NCBI GenBank assembly: GCA_022749895.1
Contig: JAKIWS010000017.1
Span: 1-33,293, forward strand
Source of the DNA: Thermoplasmata archaeon
GTDB taxonomy: Archaea; Thermoplasmatota; Thermoplasmata; Lutacidiplasmatales; UBA184
Reading direction: 5' to 3'
Length of the DNA stretch: 33,293 bases
Shown: in pieces, positions 1-10,200 of the stretch
How the letters are laid out: the number at the start of each line of letters is the position of its first letter
How positions within the stretch are numbered: position 1 is the stretch's first letter
Program-made: the position numbers and the translations under genes
Notes under the pieces: generated by a model
What the model was told of the DNA's origin: nothing
What the model saw: only the letters and a program-made list of their open reading frames with translations
Database searches by the model: none

Positions 1-1
1 G

Positions 2-2986
2 GGGACGCCGGTCGTCCTCACGTTCACCATCGTCCGCGCGACGCTCCCGGGCGGGCCGTTCCAGGGCACGACGTACTTGACGCTGGACGCCGCGGCCGAC
101 GCGACGCACACGGCGCTCCAGAACAGCTACAACGGGGCACAGGCGACCGCGATCGGGAGCCAGTACTTCCAGCATTACCCCGCGCTCCTCTACGACGGTC
201 TCTTCGTCTTCCTGATGGCGGTCGGGATCGCAATGATCCTCCTCGCCTTCCTCTACGCCCCGCGCGTCGAGCGGTGGTTCATGAAGCAGACGAAGGAACC
301 GAAGAACCTCGCGGTCGGCCTCATGGGCGCGACGGCGTTGTTCGGCGGATTCTTCCTGCCGTTCTACCCGTGGCCCTACGTGCTGTTCATCGCCGGCGCG
401 GTGATGCTGATCGCCTGGAAGTTCCCGCAGCTCGCGCTGCTCGTCCTGGTGCTGTTCACCGCCCCGGAGGTGGCTTACCAATCCGGTACGCTGGGGTTCA
501 TCTTCCTGTTCGCGTCGATCCCGGTGCTGTTCGCCGCGCTCATCGACTGGCGGTTCGGGCTCGGGGCGTTCCTGACCCTGTTCCTCGCGCCGGTCGGGCT
601 CTCGTTCGTCGTGCCGGTGTTCCTCGCGATGATCTTCTCGCTGTACCTCGGTCTCGCGGTCGCGATCGCGGGCGGACTCATGATCTCGCTGTTCGTCACC
701 CTCGGGAACCTTCCCGTGCTCGGCTACTTGGTCGGTCCCGGGGCGACCGGTTCCCCGAGCCTGATCGCCGGCCATGCGGCCGCGCTCAATCCCACGCTCC
801 CGATCGAGTACTTCAGCTTCAATTCGGTCGGCCAGGCGTTCGGCTCGATGCTGAACCCGAACCCCCAGCTCCTGGGCATCGGCGGCGGGGGGGTCGGTTC
901 GATCGCGATCCCACTCATCGAGGTCGGAGCCTGGTGCTTCGCCGCCTGGCTCGTCACGACGGCGCTCAAGGACCGCGAGAAGCAGACGTTCAAGCAGGTC
1001 GTGCGGTACTCGGTGTACGCCGGGCTCGCGATCGCGGTCGTGACCCTGCTGGCCTTCGCGGCGTTCAGCTACACGAACTGGACGAACGTCGTCGTCTTCC
1101 TCATGGTCCCCGGGATGATGACGGCGGTCGCGGGATCGCTCGTCATCCGCGATGCGTTCGAGGCGTACTTCACGAGCCAGCTCGGGGGCGCGAGCGTCGG
1201 AACCCGCGTCTCGGAGATGCGGGGCCTCCAGAAGATCACGTTCGAGATGGTGGGCGGTCTTCACGATGTGAAGGCCGACATCAAGGAATCGATGATCATC
1301 CCGCTGATGCGGAAGGACGTCACGACGCGCTTCCGCCTCGAGCCGCCGAAGGGGATCCTCCTGTTCGGCCCGCCCGGCTGCGGGAAGACGATGCTGATGA
1401 AGGCGCTCGCGAGCGAGCTCGGGGTCGAGATGATCTCGATCAAGTGCAGTGATCTGATGAGCAAATGGTACGGTGAATCCGAGAACCGGGTCGCCGACCT
1501 CTTGCGGACCGCGCGCGAGCGGGCCCCGTGCATCCTCTTCATGGACGAGATCGACGCGGTCGCGAAGCGCCGGGACATGTACACCGCGGACGATGTCACG
1601 CCCCGGCTCCTGAGCATCTTGCTCTCGGAGATGGACGGGATCGACAAGTCCGCCGGGGTCATGGTCGTGGGCTCGACCAACAAGCCCGACCTGATCGACC
1701 CGGCGCTGATGCGACCCGGTCGGCTCGACAAGATCATCTACGTCCCGCCGCCCGACTTCAACGAGCGGATGGAGATCACCCACGTGCACCTCGTGGGACG
1801 GCCGGTCGCGAACGACATCGACTTGGCGGAAATCGCGAAGAAGACCGAGCGGTTCTCGGGCGCTGACCTCGCGAACCTCGTGCGGGAAGGGGCGACGATC
1901 GCCGTCCGGCGCGAGATGATGACCGGCGTGCGCGCCCCGATCGCGATGGACGACTTCCGCCAGATCATCGGCCGGATCAAGCCGTCGATCTCGCTCCGCA
2001 TGATCGCGGACTACGAGACGATGAAGCTGGATTACGAGCGGAAGATGCACCAGGTCCAGCGGATGGAGCGGAAGATCGTCGTCAAGTGGGACGATGTCGG
2101 CGGCCTGACCGACATCAAGCAGGCGATCCGGGAGTACGTCGAGCTGCCGTTGACGCGGCCCGAGCTCATGGAGAACTACAAGATCAAGACCGGGCGCGGG
2201 ATCCTGCTCTTCGGCCCGCCGGGCTGCGGCAAGACGCACATCATGCGCGCGGCCGCGAACGAGCTCAACGTTCCGATGCAGATCGTGAACGGTCCCGAGC
2301 TCGTGAGCGCGCTCGCCGGCCAGAGCGAGGCCGCGGTGCGGGACGTCTTGTACCGGGCGCGCGAGAACGCGCCGTCGATCGTCTTCTTCGACGAGATCGA
2401 CGCGCTCGCGAGCCGAGAATCGATGAAGACCCCGGAAGTCTCGCGCGCGGTGAGCCAGTTCCTGACGGAGATGGACGGTCTCCGCCCGAAGGACAAGGTG
2501 ATCATCATCGCGACGACGAACCGGCCGCAGATGCTCGACCCGGCGCTGCTGCGTCCCGGTCGTTTCGACAAGATCTTCTACGTGCCGCCGCCGGACCTGG
2601 ATGCGCGGCAGGACATCTACCGCATCCACATGAAGGGGGTCCCGAGCGAGGGCGCCATCGACTTTGGCGAGCTCGCGAAGAGGTCCGATGGGTTCTCCGG
2701 CGCCGACATCGCGTCCGTGGTCGACGAAGGGAAGCTGATCGCGCTGCGCGAGCAGCTGTCGGTCGAGCTCAACGAGAGCCCCGGCGCCCGACAAGGCGCC
2801 ATGGCGGGTCTCTTCACCGCGAGCGCGACCCCGACCGCGGCCTCCAAGATCGAGCCGATCTCGAAGGTCGTCGGCGTCCGCATGGACAACCTGCTGGAAG
2901 CCGTCGGGAAGACGAAGTCGTCGATCACGCGGGAAACCCTCGCTTGGGCGGAAGAGTTCATCCGGAGCTACGGAACGCGCGCGTAG
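2..2986 (+). CDS. Membrane-embedded Cdc48-like double AAA+ ATPase (5' partial)
   Basis: The reading frame is open from the window edge, so the true start lies upstream; the first possible in-window start is TTG at 77 and residues are counted from it. Residues ~37-358 contain about ten hydrophobic segments, with a longer polar loop at ~215-275. Two AAA+ modules follow. D1 has Walker A GPPGCGKT (~431) and Walker B ILFMDEID. D2 has Walker A GPPGCGKT (~713) and Walker B IVFFDEID. Both keep the paired arginines of the PALxRPGR motif, so both look able to hydrolyse ATP. No HExxH or other protease motif follows D2; the protein ends in a short helical tail. The modules resemble Cdc48/VAT unfoldases, but the usual soluble N-domain is replaced by membrane helices. 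A role in extracting or unfolding membrane proteins is inference. The residues before TTG-77 look like the end of a beta-rich, probably extracytoplasmic, segment. The stop is TAG. Confidence 0.9.
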   Translation, partial: GTPVVLTFTIVRATLPGGPFQGTTYLTLDAAADATHTALQNSYNGAQATAIGSQYFQHYPALLYDGLFVFLMAVGIAMILLAFLYAPRVERWFMKQTKEPKNLAVGLMGATALFGGFFLPFYPWPYVLFIAGAVMLIAWKFPQLALLVLVLFTAPEVAYQSGTLGFIFLFASIPVLFAALIDWRFGLGAFLTLFLAPVGLSFVVPVFLAMIFSLYLGLAVAIAGGLMISLFVTLGNLPVLGYLVGPGATGSPSLIAGHAAALNPTLPIEYFSFNSVGQAFGSMLNPNPQLLGIGGGGVGSIAIPLIEVGAWCFAAWLVTTALKDREKQTFKQVVRYSVYAGLAIAVVTLLAFAAFSYTNWTNVVVFLMVPGMMTAVAGSLVIRDAFEAYFTSQLGGASVGTRVSEMRGLQKITFEMVGGLHDVKADIKESMIIPLMRKDVTTRFRLEPPKGILLFGPPGCGKTMLMKALASELGVEMISIKCSDLMSKWYGESENRVADLLRTARERAPCILFMDEIDAVAKRRDMYTADDVTPRLLSILLSEMDGIDKSAGVMVVGSTNKPDLIDPALMRPGRLDKIIYVPPPDFNERMEITHVHLVGRPVANDIDLAEIAKKTERFSGADLANLVREGATIAVRREMMTGVRAPIAMDDFRQIIGRIKPSISLRMIADYETMKLDYERKMHQVQRMERKIVVKWDDVGGLTDIKQAIREYVELPLTRPELMENYKIKTGRGILLFGPPGCGKTHIMRAAANELNVPMQIVNGPELVSALAGQSEAAVRDVLYRARENAPSIVFFDEIDALASRESMKTPEVSRAVSQFLTEMDGLRPKDKVIIIATTNRPQMLDPALLRPGRFDKIFYVPPPDLDARQDIYRIHMKGVPSEGAIDFGELAKRSDGFSGADIASVVDEGKLIALREQLSVELNESPGARQGAMAGLFTASATPTAASKIEPISKVVGVRMDNLLEAVGKTKSSITRETLAWAEEFIRSYGTRA

Positions 2987-3122
2987 GCGGGGCTCGAGGG
3001 ACACACGAACGGGAGGCTACGCAACGTCCGATGTCGGGGGACTCATTGACCGGCCTGGCGCGCCCGGGCTCGCGTAGCGGAGTGGCGGTCGCGCATCCGG
3101 TCCGCGCGTCCCCCCCGAAGCG

Positions 3123-3479
3123 ATGGCCGAACCGTCCGGAAAGCCCGCCTCGACCGTCGTCGAGCCGAACGTCTATTTCGCGCTCGGCGTCGTGGGGGCG
3201 GTCGTCTTCCTCATCGGCGTCTTCAAGCCGCTCTTGGGACGACTCCCCTACAGCGGGTACCTCGGCATCGTCATCGCGGCCGCCGGCGGCGCCGTCGCGG
3301 TCTTCGGATTCGGTCGCTGGGTCGACGCGCGCAAGCCTCCCGCGCACCCTGCCCTCGCCTCCCCCGAAGAACGGGACCGGATCCGCTACTCGTCGAGTTT
3401 CGAAGTCTACGACCCTCGGGCACCGGAGAAACCCTCCCGCCCCGTCGGCCGCCGCCCTCGGGACCGGCCCCCGCGCTGA
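3123..3479 (+). CDS. Small two-helix membrane protein, unknown function
   Basis: This 118-residue protein starts at ATG 3123 and ends in TGA. It has a short N-terminal tail, two hydrophobic segments (about residues 18-40 and 44-66) and a basic, proline-rich cytoplasmic-looking tail of about 50 residues. I recognise no family. It lies 136 nt after the AAA+ gene and 27 nt before the large surface-protein gene on the same strand, so it is probably co-transcribed with the surface genes. It could be an accessory membrane subunit, but nothing in the sequence shows that directly. Confidence 0.65.
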   Translation: MAEPSGKPASTVVEPNVYFALGVVGAVVFLIGVFKPLLGRLPYSGYLGIVIAAAGGAVAVFGFGRWVDARKPPAHPALASPEERDRIRYSSSFEVYDPRAPEKPSRPVGRRPRDRPPR

Positions 3480-3506
3480 CCTCCCGCCCCCGCCGAGTCG
3501 CCGCCC

Positions 3507-6500
3507 ATGACCGGCCGCCGGTTCGGGGCCGGCCCGACGATCCTCGTCGCGATCGTGATGGTCACGAGCCTCTGGGTCGCGCTCGGAACGAACGGGGCCG
3601 CTTCGATCGTCCCGGCGCCGCCCGCAAGCGCCCACGGGGCGCTTTCCGCTCACCCGACCGCACTTTCGACTCCGCCGCCCCGGGTGCACCCCTCGACGGT
3701 CCCGTGCCCTCCTCCTCCGCCGATCATCTATCCCGCGTACCACGCGGTGGGGAACGGCTACCCCCTTCAGCCGGACTTTTCGAGCCAAGGCAACTGCGCC
3801 CCGCTCGGGAACGACCAGGTCCACGCGTCGTTCTTCTCGAACGTGGCGGGCTCGGGGACCCACTTCACGATCCCGCTCTACCTCCCCGCGCTGGGGACCC
3901 AGGGCCAGCCGTGCAATTACAACGACGTCTACGTCGGGATCGTGGTCGGCGGCGACGGCTTGAGCATCAACACCCAGTCGTACGCGGTGGTCTCGTTCAC
4001 GCCGAACGTCGGCTGCCAGAACCAGAGTTCAAACACCCTGACGTACAGCGAGAACGCGATGGTCTGGGGGCTGTTCAACGCCTCCAAGATGTGGCCCGCC
4101 ACGGCGGCGACCTTCGCCTGCCCGAACGGCGGGGAGAGCTTCACCCGCGACAGCGCGTACTACTGCGAGCAGAACCAGGTCAACGCCGGCTCGGGTTCCC
4201 TCATCGCGTCGAGCCTCCCCTCGGCCACCTGGTACAACTTGACGTTCGTCGGCGGGGTCGGACCGTCAAACCCCCTCGGGTTCTTTGAGAACACGAGCGC
4301 CAGCGTCGGGGCGTCCCACAGTTACACCTTCAACGCTCTCAACACGAGCAACCACACCTACTACCCCTACTACCACAGCTCCTGCCTGGACGCGTGTCTC
4401 CTCAACTGGTCGACGTCGTTCGGTCTCGGGTTGGGCGCCGACCTCTGTTCAACGTACAACCCGACGCAGAACCCCGCCTGCAACTCCTACAACCAGTACA
4501 ACTGGGAGAGCGGTCCCCCGGTCGCCTGGGGGGTTCCGCACTTCTACACGGCGGGCGCCTGGCGCGGCGACTATGCGACGTTCGCTCCGGAATCGACGTC
4601 GGGGGTCTGCAACAGCTTCGCGGCCGCCGGGACGGTCGCCCCGTGCTACAACGCGGACGCGAACGGAGGGACGGGGTACTATCCGACCTTCACCTTCAAC
4701 GGCACCTCGCTCAATTTCGGCACCTCGTGGCCGTGGACGACCGAGAACTTCGGCACCGCGATCAAGGAGTACCAGTCGAACACCTACCAGAAGGACTTCA
4801 CGCCGTTCTGGGTCGACCACGACGCGAACTCGAGCCGCGGCGGCTTCGTGACGCCCGGGAGCTCGGTCAACGTGAGCGCGCGCGTACAGGACCTCGGCAA
4901 CGTGAGCTCGGTCTCGCTGAACTACCAGCTCCCCAACGCCGCCTGGAGCAACGTCTCGATGGTGCGGAAGGCCGGGACGCCGACGTACGGGATCTACAAC
5001 GCAACGATCCCCGGCAGCGGCGGTAACGGGCTCATCCACTTCTACATCTCCGCCGTCAACAACGCCAGCGTCACGGCGTTCCTGGGCCACAACGACACCG
5101 TGTCCCGGGGCCCGCTCCCCCACTTCCAGGTGCTGCTCCAGACCACCCCGGGCAACTGCGGCAACGTCTGGTTCAACGGGACGGCGTACCGGAACAACAC
5201 CTACCTTTCGGAGCTGCCCGGCGTCTACGCGGTCAAGGGGAACCCGTGCTGGCCGTACGTCTTCTTCAACTGGTCGCGGTCCGGCGGCGTCGTCCTGGGT
5301 TCCTACAACCAGACCACGCAGGCGCTCGTGACCTCGAACGGTACGCTCGACGTCATCCTGCTGTACATCCGGCCGACCGACAACATCACCGTCGCGACCT
5401 CCCCCGCGATCTGCGGCACCGTCAACATCGACGGCAACGCGTACACGAACGGGCAGACGCTCGGTCTCCTCGACAACCTTCCCAACACCATCGGCCTCTT
5501 CTCCGGCTGCGGCGGCTACGTCTTCGGTGGATGGGGGATCCTCGGCAACTTCACGATCCTCGGACGGTCGCTGACGCCCCACGGGAACGGGACGATCATC
5601 GCGAATTTCATCCCCTCCGGAACGGCGGTCCAGGTGCTGTTCCAGACGTCGCCCACGAGCTGCGGGGGCATCGGCTACAACAACACGGGGTACGTGAACG
5701 GTGAGAACCTGAACTTCACGCCCGGGACGTACGCCATCGCCCCGCTGCCGTGCGCGCACTACGGGTTCCTCAAGTGGAACGCCAGCGCCGGCGTCAGCGT
5801 CGCCGGGTCGTCGATGACCGTGACGAGCGCGGGGGTCGTCCGGGAAGTCAACTACCACTTGACCGAGGTCACGCTCGTGACGGTGCCCGGATTCTGTGGG
5901 TACATCACCTTCGACGGCACCAACTACCGCAATGGGAGCGTGGTCGTCGTCCAGAACAATTCGACGCACCTCATCTCGGCGGTGAGCTGCACCAACTACT
6001 ACTTCTTCGGCTTCAACACGACGCCCGGCCTCAGCGTGAGCGGACACGTCTTCACGATCAACTATTCCGGCGTGCTCAAGTCGATCAATATCCCAGGGAC
6101 GAGCGCGGTGTTCATCGGGTTCATCACCGACCCGCCGTTCTGCGGCACGATCAATTTCGAATCCAGCACGTTCGTGAATGCGAACTACACCTACGTGCCC
6201 CCGGGCACCGTCGCCCCGATCTCGGCGAACACGTGCCGGAACTACGGCTTCGTCACGTGGATCACGACCGGCGGGATCACGATCGTGGGCGGGAACGCCT
6301 ACGTGAACACCTCCGGGTCGATCGACGCGGTGTTCCGCCCGCTCGCGGATGTCTTCCTCTACACCGACCCCGCGGGGTGTGGCTCGATCGACCTCGGGGG
6401 TCGGATCTACGGGAACAACGCGACGGCGACCGTCCCCGAGACCGCGGTCTTCAGCCTCGCCGCCATTCCGTGCACCGGCTACGCGCTCACCGCGTGGGAG

Positions 6501-7286
6501 AACTCCAGCGGCGCGACGATCACGGGCAGCAACATCTCCTTTGCCACGACCTCGATATTGACGGCGGTGTTCACGCAGGTCGGCTACACCGTCGGCTTCA
6601 CGATCAACCCCCCCAACTGCGGGGACATGACCGTCCAGGGCCGCGTCGTCGTGAACGGTTCCACCTTCGCGCTCTCGCGCGGTGTGTATGCCATCAAGGC
6701 GACCCCGTGCGCCGGGGATCACCTCGCCGGCTGGTCGACCAACGGCAGCGTGAACGTGAGCGGGAGCCACCTCTACGTGAACGGGAGCGGCAACGTCACG
6801 GCGACGTTCCAGCCGGTCCCGCCCTCCGTGAGCCTGTCGGTGCCCACGGGCTCGTTCACGGGGTTGCCGGTCTCGTTCATCGCGGCGGTCGCCGTCCTCG
6901 TGCCCCCGTACAACTATACGTACCAGTGGGCGTTTGGCGACGGCAGTCCTCCCGAGACGACGTTCGTGAACTTTACCGACCACGTCTACGGTCACACCGG
7001 CACCTTCGCGGTCGGGGTCACCGTCACGGACGGCTTCAACCGGACCGCCCACGCGAACTCGACCGTCAGCGTCGTGGCGCAGAACACGACCTCCGCCGGG
7101 TCGACGCTGATCCCCGGCCTGACCGCGATCGGCCTCGCGTTGGGGGTTCTTCTGGTCGCGCTCGCCTTCGTGGGGTACTGGCGCCGGCGCCACCCCGCCA
7201 CGGAGGCCGAGCCCGCCGCTCCGCCGCCCCCCGCGACGACCGACGAACTCGATGTTTCCCCAGAAGAGATGGAGACGAAACCATGA
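3507..7286 (+). CDS. Large secreted, membrane-anchored protein with seven Cys-paired InlB-B-like repeats and a PKD domain
   Basis: The 1259-residue protein starts at ATG 3507. It has a Sec-type signal segment (about residues 11-33), then a Cys- and Asn/Thr-rich N-terminal domain (~60-540) that resembles the N-terminal half of the protein at 10874. Residues ~542-1104 hold seven repeats of about 80 residues. Each has a Cys-Gly near its start, a second Cys about 30-35 residues later, an aromatic/Gly-x-W core and a final beta strand ending in F. This pattern matches the divergent InlB B-repeat family (Flg_new-like), with two added cysteines that probably form a disulfide. A PKD domain (FGDGS, ~1108-1195), one transmembrane helix (~1201-1225) and an acidic, proline-rich tail follow. 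Many N-x-S/T sequons suggest glycosylation. The role is likely surface adhesion or matrix; no catalytic motif was seen. Its TGA overlaps the next start as ATGA. Confidence 0.88.
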   Translation: MTGRRFGAGPTILVAIVMVTSLWVALGTNGAASIVPAPPASAHGALSAHPTALSTPPPRVHPSTVPCPPPPPIIYPAYHAVGNGYPLQPDFSSQGNCAPLGNDQVHASFFSNVAGSGTHFTIPLYLPALGTQGQPCNYNDVYVGIVVGGDGLSINTQSYAVVSFTPNVGCQNQSSNTLTYSENAMVWGLFNASKMWPATAATFACPNGGESFTRDSAYYCEQNQVNAGSGSLIASSLPSATWYNLTFVGGVGPSNPLGFFENTSASVGASHSYTFNALNTSNHTYYPYYHSSCLDACLLNWSTSFGLGLGADLCSTYNPTQNPACNSYNQYNWESGPPVAWGVPHFYTAGAWRGDYATFAPESTSGVCNSFAAAGTVAPCYNADANGGTGYYPTFTFNGTSLNFGTSWPWTTENFGTAIKEYQSNTYQKDFTPFWVDHDANSSRGGFVTPGSSVNVSARVQDLGNVSSVSLNYQLPNAAWSNVSMVRKAGTPTYGIYNATIPGSGGNGLIHFYISAVNNASVTAFLGHNDTVSRGPLPHFQVLLQTTPGNCGNVWFNGTAYRNNTYLSELPGVYAVKGNPCWPYVFFNWSRSGGVVLGSYNQTTQALVTSNGTLDVILLYIRPTDNITVATSPAICGTVNIDGNAYTNGQTLGLLDNLPNTIGLFSGCGGYVFGGWGILGNFTILGRSLTPHGNGTIIANFIPSGTAVQVLFQTSPTSCGGIGYNNTGYVNGENLNFTPGTYAIAPLPCAHYGFLKWNASAGVSVAGSSMTVTSAGVVREVNYHLTEVTLVTVPGFCGYITFDGTNYRNGSVVVVQNNSTHLISAVSCTNYYFFGFNTTPGLSVSGHVFTINYSGVLKSINIPGTSAVFIGFITDPPFCGTINFESSTFVNANYTYVPPGTVAPISANTCRNYGFVTWITTGGITIVGGNAYVNTSGSIDAVFRPLADVFLYTDPAGCGSIDLGGRIYGNNATATVPETAVFSLAAIPCTGYALTAWENSSGATITGSNISFATTSILTAVFTQVGYTVGFTINPPNCGDMTVQGRVVVNGSTFALSRGVYAIKATPCAGDHLAGWSTNGSVNVSGSHLYVNGSGNVTATFQPVPPSVSLSVPTGSFTGLPVSFIAAVAVLVPPYNYTYQWAFGDGSPPETTFVNFTDHVYGHTGTFAVGVTVTDGFNRTAHANSTVSVVAQNTTSAGSTLIPGLTAIGLALGVLLVALAFVGYWRRRHPATEAEPAAPPPPATTDELDVSPEEMETKP

Positions 7287-10200
7287 AGTACAACTACCCC
7301 GAACGGGCGCCCGCACGTATGACGACGAACCAACTGTCGACGCTTCAATCATCGGTCGCCGACCGCCGCCGGCCTTGGGCCCTCGCGGGGGTCGTGGTGT
7401 TGACGGTCCTGATGCTCACGAGCCTCGTTCCCTCCCTACTTGCTTCCGGCCACGCCGCCTCGGGTGCCCACCCCGGTGCACTCGGAACGGCGCTCGCGCC
7501 CTCGGTGGCACCGCCATCGTCGACGACCGTGACGATCCCCCGCGCGAACCTCAACGCCCTCCAGGCGAGCCATGCGCAGGTCCCGATCAGCCAGGTCGTC
7601 CGATCCGAAGCCTCCCTGCGGGCTTCCGGGGTCCCTCTTTCTCAGTGGTTCGGGGGCTCCGTCGGCGGAGGTCCCGCGGTGGGGGCTTCCCCGTCCTTGG
7701 CCCCGGTGCGTTCGACGGTCCTCCCCGCCTCGGGCTCCACGAACTCCAACTTCCTGATCGCCGGGTCGAACTGCACGGACGAGAGTTCCGTGGTTCAAGC
7801 CGGCTCCAACAACCGCTCGCTCCTCGCCGTCGGCGATTCCCTTCTCGGCACGTACAACGGAACGGGAGGGAGTCCGTGCTACACGCCGGCTCCGACGCCG
7901 TTCTTCATCAAACATGGGATCAGTGCGGCGTTCCGCTCGACCGATGGCGGCCGCACCTGGGCCACGGATTACTTGGGGCTCGCGACCCAGTGGACGAAGG
8001 TCGGGGACGCGTCGAACGGGTCGATCAACCACGGGGAGGGGACCGTCGCGAGTTCCCCTTCGAACCTTTCGCTGTTCGCGGCGACGTACTTCCCCCAGTG
8101 CTTCTGGCTCGGCGCGACGTTCGATAGCAACTGCACCACGACCGCTCAGATGAACCAGTTCTACAACAACTGGGGCGTCGACGTGGGGCGGTCGACCGAC
8201 GGCGGCGTGAGCTGGAGCGCCCCGGTGCAGGTCTCCGGGATTCCCACCTTCATGCTCTACAACCTTCCGTCGTGCTCCGGGATGAACGGGACGTTCACCA
8301 ACTACGCGAACGTGACGGAGCGCCCGTGGCTCGCGTTGAACGGCTTCAACCACGTCGCGGTCGTGGGTTGGGACATCCTGCACTACGCGATCAACTACAC
8401 CGCGTGCACGATCGGCGCCGTCTCGGCGTACGTCCAGATCTCGGTGTCGGCGGATGGCGGTCTCACCTGGTCCGTCCCCCGAACGATCAGCAGCAACGGT
8501 GCGGAGTCGTTCCAGGTGGCGGTCGGCCCAGCGCCCACGTACCCGATCCACATCATCGCCCTCGATTTCAACAACGCCACGGTCCAAGCCTCGAACGGGG
8601 AACTCGACCTTTCCATCCTCTACGGGAAATCGACGACCAACGGCACCTCGTTCCCGGCGATGGCCGATGTCGGCGGGGCGCTGGCGGTCCACAATGCTCC
8701 GGTCACGACGCCCGCGTCGTGGCTCGGGTTCTCCTTCCCGAGCCTCGCCGTGGACAACTGGACGGCGTCCGCCCATGTCGGAAGCGTCTACATCGCCTGG
8801 GCCGACAACCAGAGCGGGAGCCTCCAGGGGCACGCCGCGATCGACCTGATCCGCAGCACCAACGGCGGCGGGACGTTCACCACTCCGGTCCGGATCTCGC
8901 TTCCCGGCAATGCGCACACCTACTTCCAGCCGAAGGTCACCGTCGGGCCCGACGGCAAGGTCTGGGTCGTCTACGTCGGCAACGACCCCTCGACGGGCTA
9001 CTACCGAACGTACGGTATCTTCTCGACCGACGGCGGCGCGACGTGGTCGGCCCAGTTCGTGGTGACGGACCAGGATAGCATCCCCAATGTCACGCAACGG
9101 ATCGGGTTCAATCTCGGCCTCGTCGCGACGACGGCCGGGACGTTCGCGACCTGGAGCGACTGCCGGACGACCCTCTGCACCACCACGAGCGACCCCCGCT
9201 TCTTTGACGGCAACCTCTACGCGGCCGAGTTCCGCCCGATCTCCATCACGAGCAACGCGGTCGGGGTCCCGTTGACGGTCGCCGTGACCGGCTTCTCGCT
9301 CCCCGTCAAGCTACCGAACGTGACCGCCGTCGATGACGGCATCCTGGTCGGCGTGTCGGCGCCCTCGACGTTCCCCGATGTCCCGGGCTACGTCTGGGCG
9401 TTCCAAGGGTACAGCGGCGCGGTCACGTCCCCGAACCAGGTGGCGTCGTTCACGGCGGCCGGAGCCCCGTCGCTCACCGTGACGTACGTCGCCGTCCAGG
9501 CGTCGTGGATCACCGGGACGTTCTTCCCGCGCACCTCCTCCAGCCTGCTCACGGTGGAAAACGTAGCGGTGGCGATGTCGCCCTTCAACGCGACCACGCT
9601 CACGTTCAACTGGTCGGTCGCCGCGGGCCAGACGTACACCATCAACGCGAGCGCGGGGCCAAAGTACCAATCGATCATCGGGCAGATCGTAACGACCACG
9701 CCCGGTCAGGCGAGCCCGCTTCACATCAACCTGCTCCGGACGCTCGGATGGATCGCAGGACGGGCGAACCCGGCCAATGCCACGATCAAGATCAACGGGA
9801 CCGTGGTGACACCGAACCCGACCACGGCGATCTACAACTACACCGCCGGATTCCAGTGGGGGTACTACTGGGTCAACGGGACGTCGCCCGGACTGGCGCC
9901 GTCGTACAACTACATCATCGTCAACCCCGGGGTCACGACGAACGTGCCGATCACCCTCGGCGGCGGCTGGATCGTCGGCGCGGTCGCGCAGCCGAAAGCG
10001 ACGCTCCGGGTCGGCGTGGACGGGATGCCGCTCAACTCGACGACGCTGGTGAACGGCGTCTTCAACATCTCCGTGCGGGGCGGCTTCCACATGGTCACCG
10101 CGACGGAGACCGGCTACAACCTCTCGCGGCAGAACGTCCTCGTCCATCCGGGGCAAAGCACGCTCGTGAACATCACGCTCACGAACAAGGGCTGGATCTC

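Noticed and set aside
4449-7352. A 967-codon open frame on the - strand opposite the first surface-protein gene
   Set aside because: It is a GC-rich shadow: composition is dominated by Arg, Gly, Asp and Val with no domains, whereas the + strand frame has a signal peptide, repeats and an anchor.
7900-9230. Sialidase activity for the Asp-box propeller proteins
   Set aside because: Asp-boxes are structural. The FRIP motif and catalytic arginine triad were not recognised.
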